63,688 bases of DNA. Origin: Planctomycetota bacterium. GTDB taxonomy: Bacteria > Planctomycetota > Planctomycetia > Pirellulales > PALSA-1355. A model generated the notes under the pieces. That model was not told the DNA's origin. It made no database searches and saw only the letters and a program-made list of their open reading frames with translations. Where the stretch lies: positions 1-63,688 of the forward strand of contig QQVE01000067.1 in the NCBI GenBank assembly GCA_003389325.1, written 5' to 3'. The first letter of the stretch is position 1. The number at the start of each line of letters is the position of its first letter. Positions 6,963 to 15,968 of the stretch are shown here, piece by piece. The position numbers and the translations under genes are program-made.

Positions 6963-7895
6963 GTGGAGCGCTTGCTCGTCACCGGAATCGATTCGGTCGT
7001 CGGCGGCAATCTGGCACTAAGCCTGTCCGATCATTGCCAAGTCTTGGGCCTGTACGATCGCGTCCACTTGGAATCGCCGCAGGTGCGCTGCATGCGCTGG
7101 CCGGGCAACGATTCGCACGCGCTGGCGGCAGTGATCGAAAGCTGGCAGCCGGAGTGGGTCGTGCACTGCGGCCCTCTGGCCGCCTCGAGTTGGGACGATG
7201 CACCGCCCGAGGAGGATGCTCAGCGCGAGCCTCACCGCGTGGCATGCCTGGCCGGACTGGCCGAATCGATGGGCTATCGGCTGACGCTCGTGTCGAGCGA
7301 CGTCGTCTTCGCCGGACCGCGCATGTTTCACGACGAGTGTTCTCCGCCGACAAGCCCGGCCCCGCGCGCCGCCTGGGTCCGGGCCATGGAGCGGACCGTT
7401 GACGATTCTGACGCCCTTGTCGTGCGGACCCATGCCTATGGCTGGAGCTTCGACGGCTACGGGGAAGGATTTGCCGAACGGGCCTTCGCAGCGCTGCTGC
7501 GGCACGAGCCGATGCTCGCCTGCGGGCGGCGCCACGCGACGCCGATCCTGGCCTCGGACCTGGCTGAGTTCCTCTTCCAGGCCTACGAATCCAGGCTCTA
7601 CGGACTCTATCACCTGGCCGGAGCCGAACGCACGAGCCCCCACCGGTTTGTTGCGGAAATGGCCGCGGCCCTGGGCATCGACGCTTCGCCCTGGCTGCGC
7701 GAGGTCGAGCCGCCCCAGCCCCAGTGGCCGGACGAAACGTCGCTCTCCAGCAAGCGCGTGCGGCGCATGCTGGACATGCCCACCCCAGTGCTCCGCGATG
7801 GGATGCAGCGATTCGCGGAGCAAGCGGACAACGGCTGGAGGCAGCGCTGGCAGCGGGGCGGCGAACTCCGCGAGCTGGCGCCCGTGGCCGCCTGA
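6963..7895 (+). CDS. RmlD-like NAD(P)-dependent sugar epimerase/reductase
   Basis: This 310-residue extended short-chain dehydrogenase resembles dTDP-4-dehydrorhamnose reductase (RmlD). The N-terminus ERLLVTGIDSVVGGNLA corresponds to the nucleotide-binding TGxxGxxG loop with substitutions, followed by WVVHCGPLA and LVSSDVVFAG. The usual YxxxK is not clear: where it is expected the sequence reads APRAAWVRAMERTV, so catalysis may differ. GTG 6963 is chosen because GGAGG (6952-6956) sits 6 nt upstream and it begins the fold; the frame is open upstream without such a site. It converges on the HAD gene at 7922. It may supply a modified sugar for the nearby envelope genes. Confidence 0.65.
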   Translation: MERLLVTGIDSVVGGNLALSLSDHCQVLGLYDRVHLESPQVRCMRWPGNDSHALAAVIESWQPEWVVHCGPLAASSWDDAPPEEDAQREPHRVACLAGLAESMGYRLTLVSSDVVFAGPRMFHDECSPPTSPAPRAAWVRAMERTVDDSDALVVRTHAYGWSFDGYGEGFAERAFAALLRHEPMLACGRRHATPILASDLAEFLFQAYESRLYGLYHLAGAERTSPHRFVAEMAAALGIDASPWLREVEPPQPQWPDETSLSSKRVRRMLDMPTPVLRDGMQRFAEQADNGWRQRWQRGGELRELAPVAA

Positions 7896-7921
7896 ATCGG
7901 CGAGACCCGCACTGCAATCTG

Positions 7922-8590
7922 CTACGTGGTCACGCCCAGCAGTTGGTAGATCCGCCGGTCGGCCAGACTCTCGGCCACCAGCGCAGCACCCGAGAAATCG
8001 TGCTCCCGGCTCGGCCCCCCGGGAACGGCCACGGCAATTGCTCCGGCTTCGATCGCGGCGCGGCAGCCGTTTTGGCTATCTTCCAACACCATCATGTGGC
8101 CCGGCGCCAGTGCGAACCGCTCGGCCGCCAGCAGGTAGATCTCTGGGTGCGGCTTGCCGTGCGTGATGTCTGCCGACGTGAGCACGAAGTGGAATCTCGG
8201 CCGCAGATCGAATTGGCCCAACACACGCTCGACAAAGGCCGGACCGCTGCTGGTGGCGATGGCTTTCGGGATGCCGTGCGTGTCCAGCGTGTCGAGCAGA
8301 TCGACGAGACCGGGCATGCGCTCCAACCGCTCGTCGAGCAGCGTGGCGAAGATCTCGTCGGTTTCGGCAGACAGCTCGGCGACCGTGCTTTCCAATTGAT
8401 GGTAATCGATCATCAACTGTAGCGCAGCGGCGGCCGGGCGTCCCATCATAGCATCGACCAGTTCCTTCTCATAGACCTTGCCGCGGCGGCGCAGCATTTC
8501 GGCGCCAACGTGCTGATAGAGCTCCTCGGTATTGAACATCAGGCCGTCGAGATCAAACACGACGGCCCGGGGTGCGTTTGGTGAAGTCAT
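7922..8590 (-). CDS. HAD-family phosphatase, beta-phosphoglucomutase-like
   Basis: This 222-residue hydrolase has a full set of HAD motifs: motif I VVFDLDGLMFNTEE (nucleophile and acid/base aspartates), motif II around AIATSSG, motif III THGKPHPEIY with the conserved lysine, and motif IV MVLEDSQNG. A helical cap sits between motifs I and II, as in the beta-phosphoglucomutase, GPH and YniC group, so a phosphosugar is the likely substrate. ATG 8590 is preceded by AAAGGGA. It lies 120 nt downstream of the Nudix gene and may share its transcript. Confidence 0.85.
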   Translation of the reverse strand: MTSPNAPRAVVFDLDGLMFNTEELYQHVGAEMLRRRGKVYEKELVDAMMGRPAAAALQLMIDYHQLESTVAELSAETDEIFATLLDERLERMPGLVDLLDTLDTHGIPKAIATSSGPAFVERVLGQFDLRPRFHFVLTSADITHGKPHPEIYLLAAERFALAPGHMMVLEDSQNGCRAAIEAGAIAVAVPGGPSREHDFSGAALVAESLADRRIYQLLGVTT

Positions 8591-8710
8591 AGTCCCTTTC
8601 GGTGGAAATCCGCGGAGGATTGCAGCAACTAGCACAAGTTTACGCCGCGCCGGCCAATTCGACCACGGCGTCTCAAGCCCCGCCGGCGCTATCGTCGACG
8701 GCGTCGGGAA

Positions 8711-9337
8711 TTACAGCTCGACGTCGTCCAGCAGGGCCACCAACTCGGCCAAGACCATGCTGGTGGCGCCCCAGATGCGCTCCGAGTCCCATAGGAAGCA
8801 CGGCGCGCGAAATCCCAGCCCGCGCTGGCGGCGGTCGACGTGTCCGGTATTGCCCCCGTCGAGCAGGTGAGCCACGGGCACCTCAAGCAGACGTGCCACT
8901 TCGCGCTGGCTGGGTACCCACGCTGGCAAACGATCGAGGGCGGCGACCCAGGGGGTGATCTGGTAGTTGCTGGCAAAGAGGTAAAGCGGGGAGAGTTGCC
9001 CGAGCACCTCGAGTCCTTCGGTGCCTACGCCTAGCTCTTCGCTGAATTCGCGCAAGGCGGCCTCCTGGCTCGACTCGCCCGGCTCGATCGTGCCCCCAGG
9101 CAAGCTTACCTGCCCGGCGTGGTCCACCATGTGCGCCGGACGCAGCATCAGCGGCACGTGCCACGTGCCGTCGCGAGGATAGAGCGCCACTAGTACTGCC
9201 GCCTGGCGCGCGTTAGCCCGCGCCGGACCCCGGTGCCGCCCCATGCTCAATTCCGGCTGAAAACGGGCTTGCGCCGCCCAGCCGGGCAGCGGCCGCTCGA
9301 GTCGGGTCAATAGCTGGCGGGGAAGATCGGCATTCAC
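8711..9337 (-). CDS. Nudix hydrolase, CoA pyrophosphatase (NudL/CoAse) type
   Basis: A 208-residue protein. The Nudix box is intact, beginning GGTIEPGESSQEAALREF and continuing SEEL, and provides the glutamates that hold the catalytic metals. The segment before it (LRPAHMVDHAGQVSLPGG) resembles the signature of the CoA-diphosphatase branch, which cleaves CoA to 4'-phosphopantetheine and 3',5'-ADP. The start is GTG 9337, overlapping the TGA of the upstream membrane-protein gene as GTGA, so translation is probably coupled. ADP-sugar or other nucleoside-diphosphate substrates are possible alternatives. Confidence 0.85.
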   Translation of the reverse strand: MNADLPRQLLTRLERPLPGWAAQARFQPELSMGRHRGPARANARQAAVLVALYPRDGTWHVPLMLRPAHMVDHAGQVSLPGGTIEPGESSQEAALREFSEELGVGTEGLEVLGQLSPLYLFASNYQITPWVAALDRLPAWVPSQREVARLLEVPVAHLLDGGNTGHVDRRQRGLGFRAPCFLWDSERIWGATSMVLAELVALLDDVEL

Positions 9338-10944
9338 GGTGCAGCGTGGCCCTCAGAGGTAACTTCGTCCGCGTGCGGGCTGGTCGATGCAGGCGACCGC
9401 GGCAACGCATACACGGCCAGCGTCCGCGTGAGCGGGCCGACACGCTTGAGCGGCAACGGTGGAGTGGGGCGCGTGACCACGTAGTCGGCACCGTACTTGC
9501 GGCCCAATTCCTCCAGCCGCGCGGCTCCCAGGTCGGCCAGCGTGCGACGCGGCCATCGAGTATCGCCGGGGCCATAGATATCCGTCAAGCGACGATGCCA
9601 CTCGACAATGCTAGCGGCATCCTGCGGAAGGTCCTTGCGCGTGACGACTTCGCCACGGCCCGAATACCAGCGAAAGGTTTGCGACATGCGCGGCACGAGA
9701 AACAGGGCGTCGGGCGGCGTTTCCTCGGAGGCCCAACGACAGACGGCCCGCCAGTCCTTGAGGTCGGCCACGCGCCAATCGGCCGGAGGCACGGGATACA
9801 ATCGGCGCTGCCACATCGTGTCGCCCAGGTGCAAACCGGCGGCCAACATCGTCGCGCCAAGCCCAACAGCAAACGCGGGATGACGCTCCCTCTGCCAGCG
9901 CAATAGAATGGCGCAAGCCAGCAGGGAGGCCCCCAAGGGCACCATTGCGTCGGACAGGCGAAACCAGTAATAGCGCAACAGTCGCGCCGCCAGATCGGCG
10001 TCCCACCACGCCAGTAGACTGATGGCCATGCCCAGCGCGGCGATGCCGACGCACGCCGCGACGAAGCCGCGCAGCCGCCGAATCGACTCGCTGTCGGGAG
10101 CCATCCAAGCCAGCGGCACCAGCGCCCCCACTAGCAACAAGTGCCGCACGACGTACGACGTCGGCAAGCGCGCAGGCAGCAAGTGATGGCCGAGCCGCTC
10201 GTACACGTAGATGCGGTTGGCCTGATCAACCAGCTCGGGATCGGCGCCCCAGGTGAGCTCAATCGCCGGCAAGAGCCCACCTAGCGAGAGCACCAATCCC
10301 ATTAGGGCCGGCAAGACGAGGTTGCTTGCCGGCGGCCGGTTGGCGGCCGCGAGCCAAGCGATGCAAGTGGCCACAACGGCCCAGCCGCCGACGATGACGT
10401 GAAACGACGCGGCGGCGCCGAACAAGACCAGCGCCCATCCCCAGCCACCGCGCACAAGCGACGCCAGGCCGAACAGCACGAACACGTAGGCAAAGCTCTT
10501 GCCCTCGACGCCGCCGATGACCCACTCGCCAGCCATGTGAAAGCGGCTGATCAGTGCCACGAAGAGCGCCGCCGATAGTACGGAATACAGTGCCCCGGGC
10601 ACGAGCGCGACACTCAGTCGCCGCCAGGCAATGGCCATTAGGGCCCAGGTGATGATTCGCCCGCACCAGGCTACCGCAGGCAGCGGCAACCAGAGGGTCA
10701 GCCAGCCGAAGGCCACGTAGAACGCCTCGTGCGCGTCGGCCGTGCCGAGAAAGAAATCGCGCGGGGCCCAGGTGGCATCCCAGTAATGTTTGGCCTTGCC
10801 CAGGTAATGCGGCTCGTTCACCTCGGGCACCTGCCAGGCGCCGTGAATGAAGAACACGAGAAATACCAGGACGATCTCGGCCAGCGCGCCGGCGCGATTC
10901 GATTCGGCCGAAGAGTCTTCGCAATCGCGCGCCGTGCCTGTCAT
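9334..10944 (-). CDS. Polytopic membrane protein, planctomycete-type, unknown
   Basis: This 536-residue protein has an N-terminal cytoplasmic tail, then about ten to twelve transmembrane segments, and a C-terminal soluble domain of about 150 residues (KDWRAVCRWASEETPPDALF onward). The first loop contains VPEVNEPHYLGKAKHYWD and DFFLGTADAHEAFY, a strongly patterned periplasmic loop with acidic and aromatic residues that could form an active site, as in GT-C enzymes. ATG 10944 is preferred over upstream frame because it starts just before the first helix. It is the first gene of a run with the Nudix and HAD genes. Confidence 0.6.
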   Translation of the reverse strand: MTGTARDCEDSSAESNRAGALAEIVLVFLVFFIHGAWQVPEVNEPHYLGKAKHYWDATWAPRDFFLGTADAHEAFYVAFGWLTLWLPLPAVAWCGRIITWALMAIAWRRLSVALVPGALYSVLSAALFVALISRFHMAGEWVIGGVEGKSFAYVFVLFGLASLVRGGWGWALVLFGAAASFHVIVGGWAVVATCIAWLAAANRPPASNLVLPALMGLVLSLGGLLPAIELTWGADPELVDQANRIYVYERLGHHLLPARLPTSYVVRHLLLVGALVPLAWMAPDSESIRRLRGFVAACVGIAALGMAISLLAWWDADLAARLLRYYWFRLSDAMVPLGASLLACAILLRWQRERHPAFAVGLGATMLAAGLHLGDTMWQRRLYPVPPADWRVADLKDWRAVCRWASEETPPDALFLVPRMSQTFRWYSGRGEVVTRKDLPQDAASIVEWHRRLTDIYGPGDTRWPRRTLADLGAARLEELGRKYGADYVVTRPTPPLPLKRVGPLTRTLAVYALPRSPASTSPHADEVTSEGHAAP

Positions 10945-11010
10945 ATCACGATCCAGACTAACGTGCGGACGCGCCGGCGACCAGAGCCCGCCGCACGGAC
11001 CGCCGGACCC

Positions 11011-11040
11011 TTGCGTGACGCATCTGCGGCCCCCTATATT
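11011..11040 (+). promoter_or_regulatory. Promoter of prpB
   Basis: TTGCGT (11011-11016) and TATATT (11035-11040) are separated by 18 nt. The predicted start near 11047 leaves a short leader of about 32 nt before ATG 11079, with TCCTCCTGG and GCGAG in between and no strong ribosome binding site. Confidence 0.5.
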
Positions 11041-11078
11041 CCATTGGAAACTCATCCTCCTGGCGAGCACCTATCTCC

Positions 11079-11963
11079 ATGACACGCGAATCGGCCGGAA
11101 AAAGACTACGCGACACGGTCGCCGAATCGACGATCCAGGTTCCCGGGGCCTTCAACGCGCTGGTCGCCCGGCTGATCGAAAAGTCCGGCTTCGACGCCGC
11201 CTATCTCTCCGGGGCCGCGCTTTCGGCCGGCACCTTGGCCCTGCCCGACGTGGGCTTGTTTACGCTGACCGAGTTGGCCCAGCAGACCGCCTACCTGACG
11301 CGCCGCATCGACATCCCCTTGATCGTCGACGCCGACACCGGCTTCGGCGAGGCCGTAAACGTCGAGCGCACGATCATCGAGCTGGAGGCTGCAGGCGCCG
11401 CGGCGATTCAGATCGAAGACCAGGTGCTCCCCAAACGCTGCGGGCACCTGTCGGGTAAGTCGCTAGTCGAGACCTCCGATATGTGCGCCAAACTGCGCGC
11501 CGCAGCTGCCGCGCGCGACGACGTCGACCTCGTGATCCTGGCTCGCACCGACGCGCGCGGCGTGGAGGGTCTCGATGCGGCGATCGAGCGGGCGCGGCGC
11601 TACCTCGACGCCGGGGCCGACTGGATCTTCCCCGAAGCGTTGGCCGACGCCGGCGAGTTTGATCAATTTGCCTCGGCGGTCGACGCGCCGCTTGTGGCGA
11701 ACATGACCGAGTTCGGCAAAAGCCCCCTGCTCTCGCTCGATGAATTGGCCGACATGGGCTATGCCGCCGTGCTGTATCCGGTGACCTTGATGCGCACGGC
11801 GATGAAAGCCGTCGAAGCCGCGCTGGCGGTTATCGGCGCCGAAGGAATTCAGACCGACGTGATCGACCTGATGCAGTCCCGCCAGGAGCTCTACGATCTG
11901 ATAGGATATAGTGATTACGAGGCGCGCGACCGCGAATACTTCACCGGCGGCACGTCAGACTGA
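11079..11963 (+). CDS. prpB: 2-methylisocitrate lyase / isocitrate lyase family
   Basis: This 294-residue member of the PEP mutase/isocitrate lyase superfamily would split 2-methylisocitrate into pyruvate and succinate in the methylcitrate cycle for propionate. The metal-binding segment VDADTGFG (about 83-90), IQIEDQ (111-115) and the catalytic loop KRCGHLSGK (119-127, with the essential cysteine at 121) are all present. The KRCGH form and the length fit PrpB rather than isocitrate lyase proper. A citrate-synthase-like gene follows 47 nt downstream, which supports the pathway. No prpD or acnD is present here. Confidence 0.85.
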   Translation: MTRESAGKRLRDTVAESTIQVPGAFNALVARLIEKSGFDAAYLSGAALSAGTLALPDVGLFTLTELAQQTAYLTRRIDIPLIVDADTGFGEAVNVERTIIELEAAGAAAIQIEDQVLPKRCGHLSGKSLVETSDMCAKLRAAAAARDDVDLVILARTDARGVEGLDAAIERARRYLDAGADWIFPEALADAGEFDQFASAVDAPLVANMTEFGKSPLLSLDELADMGYAAVLYPVTLMRTAMKAVEAALAVIGAEGIQTDVIDLMQSRQELYDLIGYSDYEARDREYFTGGTSD

Positions 11964-12010
11964 TCGCACCGCGACAGGCGCCGACCAACCCACACGCGAA
12001 AGGTTTCTGT

Positions 12011-13132
12011 ATGGCAGAGCCCATCTATAGCCCGGGACTCGAGGGAGTGATTGCCGGCGAGACCGCCATCAGCACGATTGCCGGTGGCCTGCAATACCGC
12101 GGCTATTCGATCGAAGACCTGGGCGAGCACGCCACGTTCGAGGAGGTCGCCTATCTGCTCCTGTACGGGGAGCTGCCCACGGGCGAAGCGCTGACCGCCC
12201 TGCGAAAGCGACTGCGCGAGAGTGCCTCGATCCCCCAAGCGCTGGTGGATCTGCTGGCCAAAATCCCCAAGGGCACGGCCATGATGGACATCATGCGCAC
12301 CGGTTGTAGCGCCCTGGCCCACTGGGATCCCGACACCACGGACAACAGCCACGACGCCAACCTGCGCAAGGCCGAGCACCTGCTCGTGCAGCTTCCCATC
12401 GTGATGGCTGCTCGCCATCGGCTAGCCGCGGGACAGAAGCCCGTCCCCTACAATCCCGAGCTGTCGCTGGCGGCCAACATCCTGTGGATGCTGTTCGAAA
12501 AGCCGCCGTCGGAGCGGCTGACCAAGGCGATGGACGTTTCGCTGATCTTGTACGCCGAGCACGAGTACAACGCCTCGGCGTTCACTGCCCGTGTTGTCTC
12601 CTCGACACTTTCCGACATGCACTCGGCCGTGACCGCGGCGATCGGAGCGCTCAAGGGCCCGCTGCACGGCGGGGCGAACGAAGCGGTGATGAAAGTACTC
12701 GAAGAAGTCGGCACGGCCGATCGGGCCGAAGCCTGGATTCGCGACGCGCTCGCTCAAAAACGGCGGATCATGGGATTTGGCCACCGCGTGTACAAGACGG
12801 GCGATCCCCGCGCCGCCTACCTGCGCAAGCTCTGCCAGGAACTGGCCGACGAAACCGGCAACCAGGACATGGAGTCGATGGCCGAAACGATCGAGACGAT
12901 CGTGCGCACCGAGAAGAATCTGCCGCCGAACTTGGATTGGCCCAGCGCCCGGCTGTACCACTATATGGGCCTGGATGTCGACTTGTACACGCCGCTGTTC
13001 GTCGTCAGCCGCGTCACCGGCTGGAGCGCGCACGTCATCGAGCAGCTCGACAACAACCGCTTAATCCGCCCCCGGGCAAACTACACCGGGCCGCTGGAGC
13101 TAAAGTGGGTCCCCATCGACCAGCGCAAGTAA
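12011..13132 (+). CDS. prpC: Citrate synthase / 2-methylcitrate synthase
   Basis: This 373-residue type II-short citrate synthase has the catalytic triad histidine 219 (GPLHGGANE), histidine 258 (MGFGHRVYK) and aspartate 309 (PPNLDWPSA). It condenses acetyl-CoA or propionyl-CoA with oxaloacetate. The length and the adjacent prpB favour the methylcitrate role, but short citrate synthases of this type can serve either reaction. ATG 12011 is preceded by GCGAAAGG. The gene converges on the ornithine cyclodeaminase-like gene with a 56-nt gap in which I see no U-tract terminator. Confidence 0.85.
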   Translation: MAEPIYSPGLEGVIAGETAISTIAGGLQYRGYSIEDLGEHATFEEVAYLLLYGELPTGEALTALRKRLRESASIPQALVDLLAKIPKGTAMMDIMRTGCSALAHWDPDTTDNSHDANLRKAEHLLVQLPIVMAARHRLAAGQKPVPYNPELSLAANILWMLFEKPPSERLTKAMDVSLILYAEHEYNASAFTARVVSSTLSDMHSAVTAAIGALKGPLHGGANEAVMKVLEEVGTADRAEAWIRDALAQKRRIMGFGHRVYKTGDPRAAYLRKLCQELADETGNQDMESMAETIETIVRTEKNLPPNLDWPSARLYHYMGLDVDLYTPLFVVSRVTGWSAHVIEQLDNNRLIRPRANYTGPLELKWVPIDQRK

Positions 13133-13188
13133 TCGCCGCGATACTGCCGCTCAGCCGGAGCCACCGGCGACGGCGCGTCGTCCCGACT

Positions 13189-14142
13189 TCAAAACGGCAA
13201 CTCGCGCCCCACGCCCTGCTCACGAGCCCGCTTAAGCGCCACGGCTCCCAGCGCCACATCCTCGATCGCCAGGCCGACCGACTTGAACAACACGATGCTG
13301 TCGCGTGTGTTGCGTCCCGTTGCCCGGCCGGCCACCACATCGGAGAGTTCGACCGCCCGCGACCAATCGAACACGCCCTTCTCCAGCGCGTCGACAAAGT
13401 CACCGGCTTCCTGCTGACAGGCCTTGATGCTGTCACAGACGATATTGTCCGCGCGACGGACCACGTGCGTATCGATTTCGGCGCGATTCAAGGCGTTCGA
13501 ACCGACTGCGCAAACCAGCGCTCCTTCGGCCAGGCCCGACCCGTCGAACACGGGCTGGCGGCTCGTCGTGGCAGTCACGACAATGGGAAGCTCCTCGGCC
13601 GCGTCCTGGGGCCGGTCGGCCGGGCGGACGTCGATGCCAAGCTTCGACGACATGCGATCGGCAAACTCCGTACGCTTCGTTTCATCGCGGCTGTACACGT
13701 AGGCCACCTTGATCGGCCGCGTGCGAGCCACCGCGGCCAATTGGCTTTCGGCCTGCCAGCCGGCGCCGAACAGGCCCATTTCCTGCGCGGTTGGGTCGGC
13801 CATCAGTTCCACGGCCACGCCCGTGGCAGCGCCGGTGCGAAGTTGGCCCAATTTGTCAGCTTCGATCAACGCCGCGAGTTTCCCGTCGAGCTCGTACAGC
13901 CCGACCAGGAAGTTGGCCCCCTGGCGTGTGGTAGTGTAGCTCTTCCAGCCCACCAGTCCCAAGTAGTTGGCCGCAGCGCTCATGCTGTGCAGCATGATTC
14001 CCTTGGCCTTGGCTCGAGAGCGCGGGATGTGCTCCGCTTCGCCGGCTGCAAGCTGGCGAAAGGCCTCTTCGCAGGCTCCGATGGCCACGTCGATATCGAG
14101 CAGGCGGCCGACCTCTTCCTCGGTCAAATAGAGAGCAGGCAT
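13189..14142 (-). CDS. Ornithine cyclodeaminase / mu-crystallin family
   Basis: This 317-residue protein has the family's two parts: an N-terminal substrate domain (RSRAKAKGIMLHSMSAA, then GLVGWKSYTT with the lysine that contacts the substrate) and a Rossmann domain (MGLFGAGWQAESQLAA). Members are NAD(P)-dependent ornithine cyclodeaminases, alanine dehydrogenases, or imine reductases, so the exact substrate stays open. It is 72 nt downstream of xylulokinase on the same strand and may share its promoter. Confidence 0.85.
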   Translation of the reverse strand: MPALYLTEEEVGRLLDIDVAIGACEEAFRQLAAGEAEHIPRSRAKAKGIMLHSMSAAANYLGLVGWKSYTTTRQGANFLVGLYELDGKLAALIEADKLGQLRTGAATGVAVELMADPTAQEMGLFGAGWQAESQLAAVARTRPIKVAYVYSRDETKRTEFADRMSSKLGIDVRPADRPQDAAEELPIVVTATTSRQPVFDGSGLAEGALVCAVGSNALNRAEIDTHVVRRADNIVCDSIKACQQEAGDFVDALEKGVFDWSRAVELSDVVAGRATGRNTRDSIVLFKSVGLAIEDVALGAVALKRAREQGVGRELPF

Positions 14143-14214
14143 CGTCCCTTTCTCAACTGAGCTGTGGGGGCCGCCGCAAAGCGCCGCTCGAACGAGCCGA
14201 GCGAGTGGGTCATT

Positions 14215-15753
14215 CTACGACCCGTGCTCGACCGCGGAAATACGTTTGAAATCGTCTTTGAGCGCGCGATACAGATCCTGGTAGATGGGAAAGGCCTGGT
14301 CGTGGTATTTGGCCGCCTTGCGATTCGGGGCCTTTTCCTTCACCACGCGAATCGTGGCCGAACAGGCTTCTTCGATATCCTTGAACGCGCCGGCTCCGAC
14401 GGCCGCCAATAGGGCCACGCCGTAAGCGGGGCCCTCTTCGGCATTGAGCGTCACGACCTTCTGGCCGAACACGTCGGCTTGAATCTGCCGCCAAAGCGGA
14501 ATCTTCGACCCGCCGCCCGAGGCCCGGATCTGCCGCACCGGCACGTCCAGTCCGCGAATAATCTCCAGGCTGTCGCGCATGGCGTAGGCCACGCCCTCCA
14601 TGATGGCCCGCACCATGTGCCCGCGCGAATGGGCCAGCGTCAAGCCGATAAAGCAGGCCCGGGCATCGGGGTCGGCGTGCGGTGTGCGCTCGCCGGACAG
14701 GTATGGCAAGAAGAACAGCCCCTCGCTGCCGTGCGCGATCTTGCTGGCCTCGGCCACGAGCGTGTCGTACGGATCGACCTTGCTCCGCTTGGCCTGGGCG
14801 ATTTCGGCTTCGCACATGCGGTTGCGAAACCATTGCAAGCAGCCGCCGCCCGAGAGGCTTACACCCATCATGTGCCACTTGCCGTGTACGGCGTGGCAGA
14901 ACGTGTGCAGCCGCCCCTGCGGATCGACGTCCACTTCATCGCAATGGACGAACATGATGCCCGAAGTGCCGATCGAGGTGGAAAGCGTCCCCCGACTAAC
15001 GATCCCATTGCCCACGGCACCCGCGGCGCAGTCGCCCGCGCCGCCCACGACGATGCACTCGGTCGAGAGGCCCAGCTCCTTGGCTGCCTCCTTAGTCAAT
15101 TGGCCGGTCGACTCTTCCGATTCGTAGCACTTGGCGAACAGCGACGGATCGAGTTCTAACTTCGAGAGCAACTCGGTCGACCAGTCGCGCTTGGCGACGT
15201 CGAGCAGCAACATGCCGCTGGCGTCGCTGACGTCGGTGGCATATTCGCCGGTCATCCGCCGCCGCACGTCGTCCTTAGGCAACAACACCTTGACCGTGCG
15301 ATCGAACTGCTTGGGTTCGTGGTTGCGCAGCCAGAGGATCTTCGGCGCCGTGAAACCGGTCAGCGCGGGGTTGGCCACCATGCGAATCAGCTCGCTGCGG
15401 CCGCCGGCGCGCGATTCCAGTTCGTCGCACTCGGCCGCAGTGCGCTGGTCGTTCCACAACAAGGCGCGGCGGATCACGCGGTCGCGCTTGTCGAGAAATA
15501 CCGAGCCGTGCATCTGGCCCGAGAGGCCGATCGCTTTAACGTCGGTCTTCTTCAGCTTGGCCTTGCGGACGACCTGGCGCACGGTCTTGACCGTGGCCTG
15601 CCACCAGTCCTCGGGATCCTGCTCGCTCCACAGCGGCTTGGGATGGTAGGAGGGATACAGGCTCGTGGCCTCGGCCAGGATCTTGCCGCGGCCGTTGATG
15701 GCTAAGGTCTTGGTGCCCGATGTGCCAATATCGATCCCCAAGTAGATACACAT
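14215..15753 (-). CDS. xylB: Xylulokinase
   Basis: This 512-residue sugar kinase of the FGGY family phosphorylates D-xylulose to xylulose 5-phosphate. The N-terminal phosphate loop YLGIDIGTSGTKTLAI, the SGQMHGSVFLD and LLWNDQRT motifs around the sugar site, and the C-terminal FGGY segment ASGGGSKIPLWRQIQAD are all present. The MHG motif is typical of xylulokinase. ATG 15753 is chosen over in-frame sequence upstream because it starts the fold, although no strong ribosome binding site is seen. The promoter at 15817-15846 drives it. No xylose isomerase or xylose transporter is visible; the divergent solute-binding protein could be a partner. Confidence 0.9.
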   Translation of the reverse strand: MCIYLGIDIGTSGTKTLAINGRGKILAEATSLYPSYHPKPLWSEQDPEDWWQATVKTVRQVVRKAKLKKTDVKAIGLSGQMHGSVFLDKRDRVIRRALLWNDQRTAAECDELESRAGGRSELIRMVANPALTGFTAPKILWLRNHEPKQFDRTVKVLLPKDDVRRRMTGEYATDVSDASGMLLLDVAKRDWSTELLSKLELDPSLFAKCYESEESTGQLTKEAAKELGLSTECIVVGGAGDCAAGAVGNGIVSRGTLSTSIGTSGIMFVHCDEVDVDPQGRLHTFCHAVHGKWHMMGVSLSGGGCLQWFRNRMCEAEIAQAKRSKVDPYDTLVAEASKIAHGSEGLFFLPYLSGERTPHADPDARACFIGLTLAHSRGHMVRAIMEGVAYAMRDSLEIIRGLDVPVRQIRASGGGSKIPLWRQIQADVFGQKVVTLNAEEGPAYGVALLAAVGAGAFKDIEEACSATIRVVKEKAPNRKAAKYHDQAFPIYQDLYRALKDDFKRISAVEHGS

Positions 15754-15816
15754 GAAGTCTGCGCCGAAAAGGGACTGGAAGGGAGCCACGGAGGCGTGAA
15801 TATGCGAGTGCGATGG

Positions 15817-15846
15817 ATTGTACCCAGCACGATGCGCGGCCTGCAA
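15817..15846 (-). promoter_or_regulatory. Promoter of xylB
   Basis: On the minus strand TTGCAG (15846-15841) and TACAAT (15822-15817) are 18 nt apart. The start would be near 15810, about 57 nt upstream of the xylB ATG. It is back-to-back with the promoter at 15877-15906, so a regulator bound between them could control both genes. Confidence 0.6.
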
Positions 15847-15876
15847 CTGCCGTAACCGCGGCGCGGGCGGCGGTGA

Positions 15877-15906
15877 TTGACCGCATTGCCAGTCGCGTCA
15901 TACGAT
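15877..15906 (+). promoter_or_regulatory. Promoter of the solute-binding lipoprotein gene
   Basis: TTGACC (15877-15882) and TACGAT (15901-15906) are 18 nt apart, with a predicted start near 15913 and a leader of about 56 nt. Confidence 0.6.
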
Positions 15907-15968
15907 GCATGGGTGGGAGCAATCGTCTCCCCCTCTCCTGCACTTCTTCCCAGCAAATGGGCGGCGCC

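Noticed and set aside
12484..14160. Very long plus-strand open frame across prpC and the ornithine cyclodeaminase-like gene
   Set aside because: It runs through two well-supported genes in other frames and gives arginine-rich, low-complexity sequence typical of GC-rich shadow frames.
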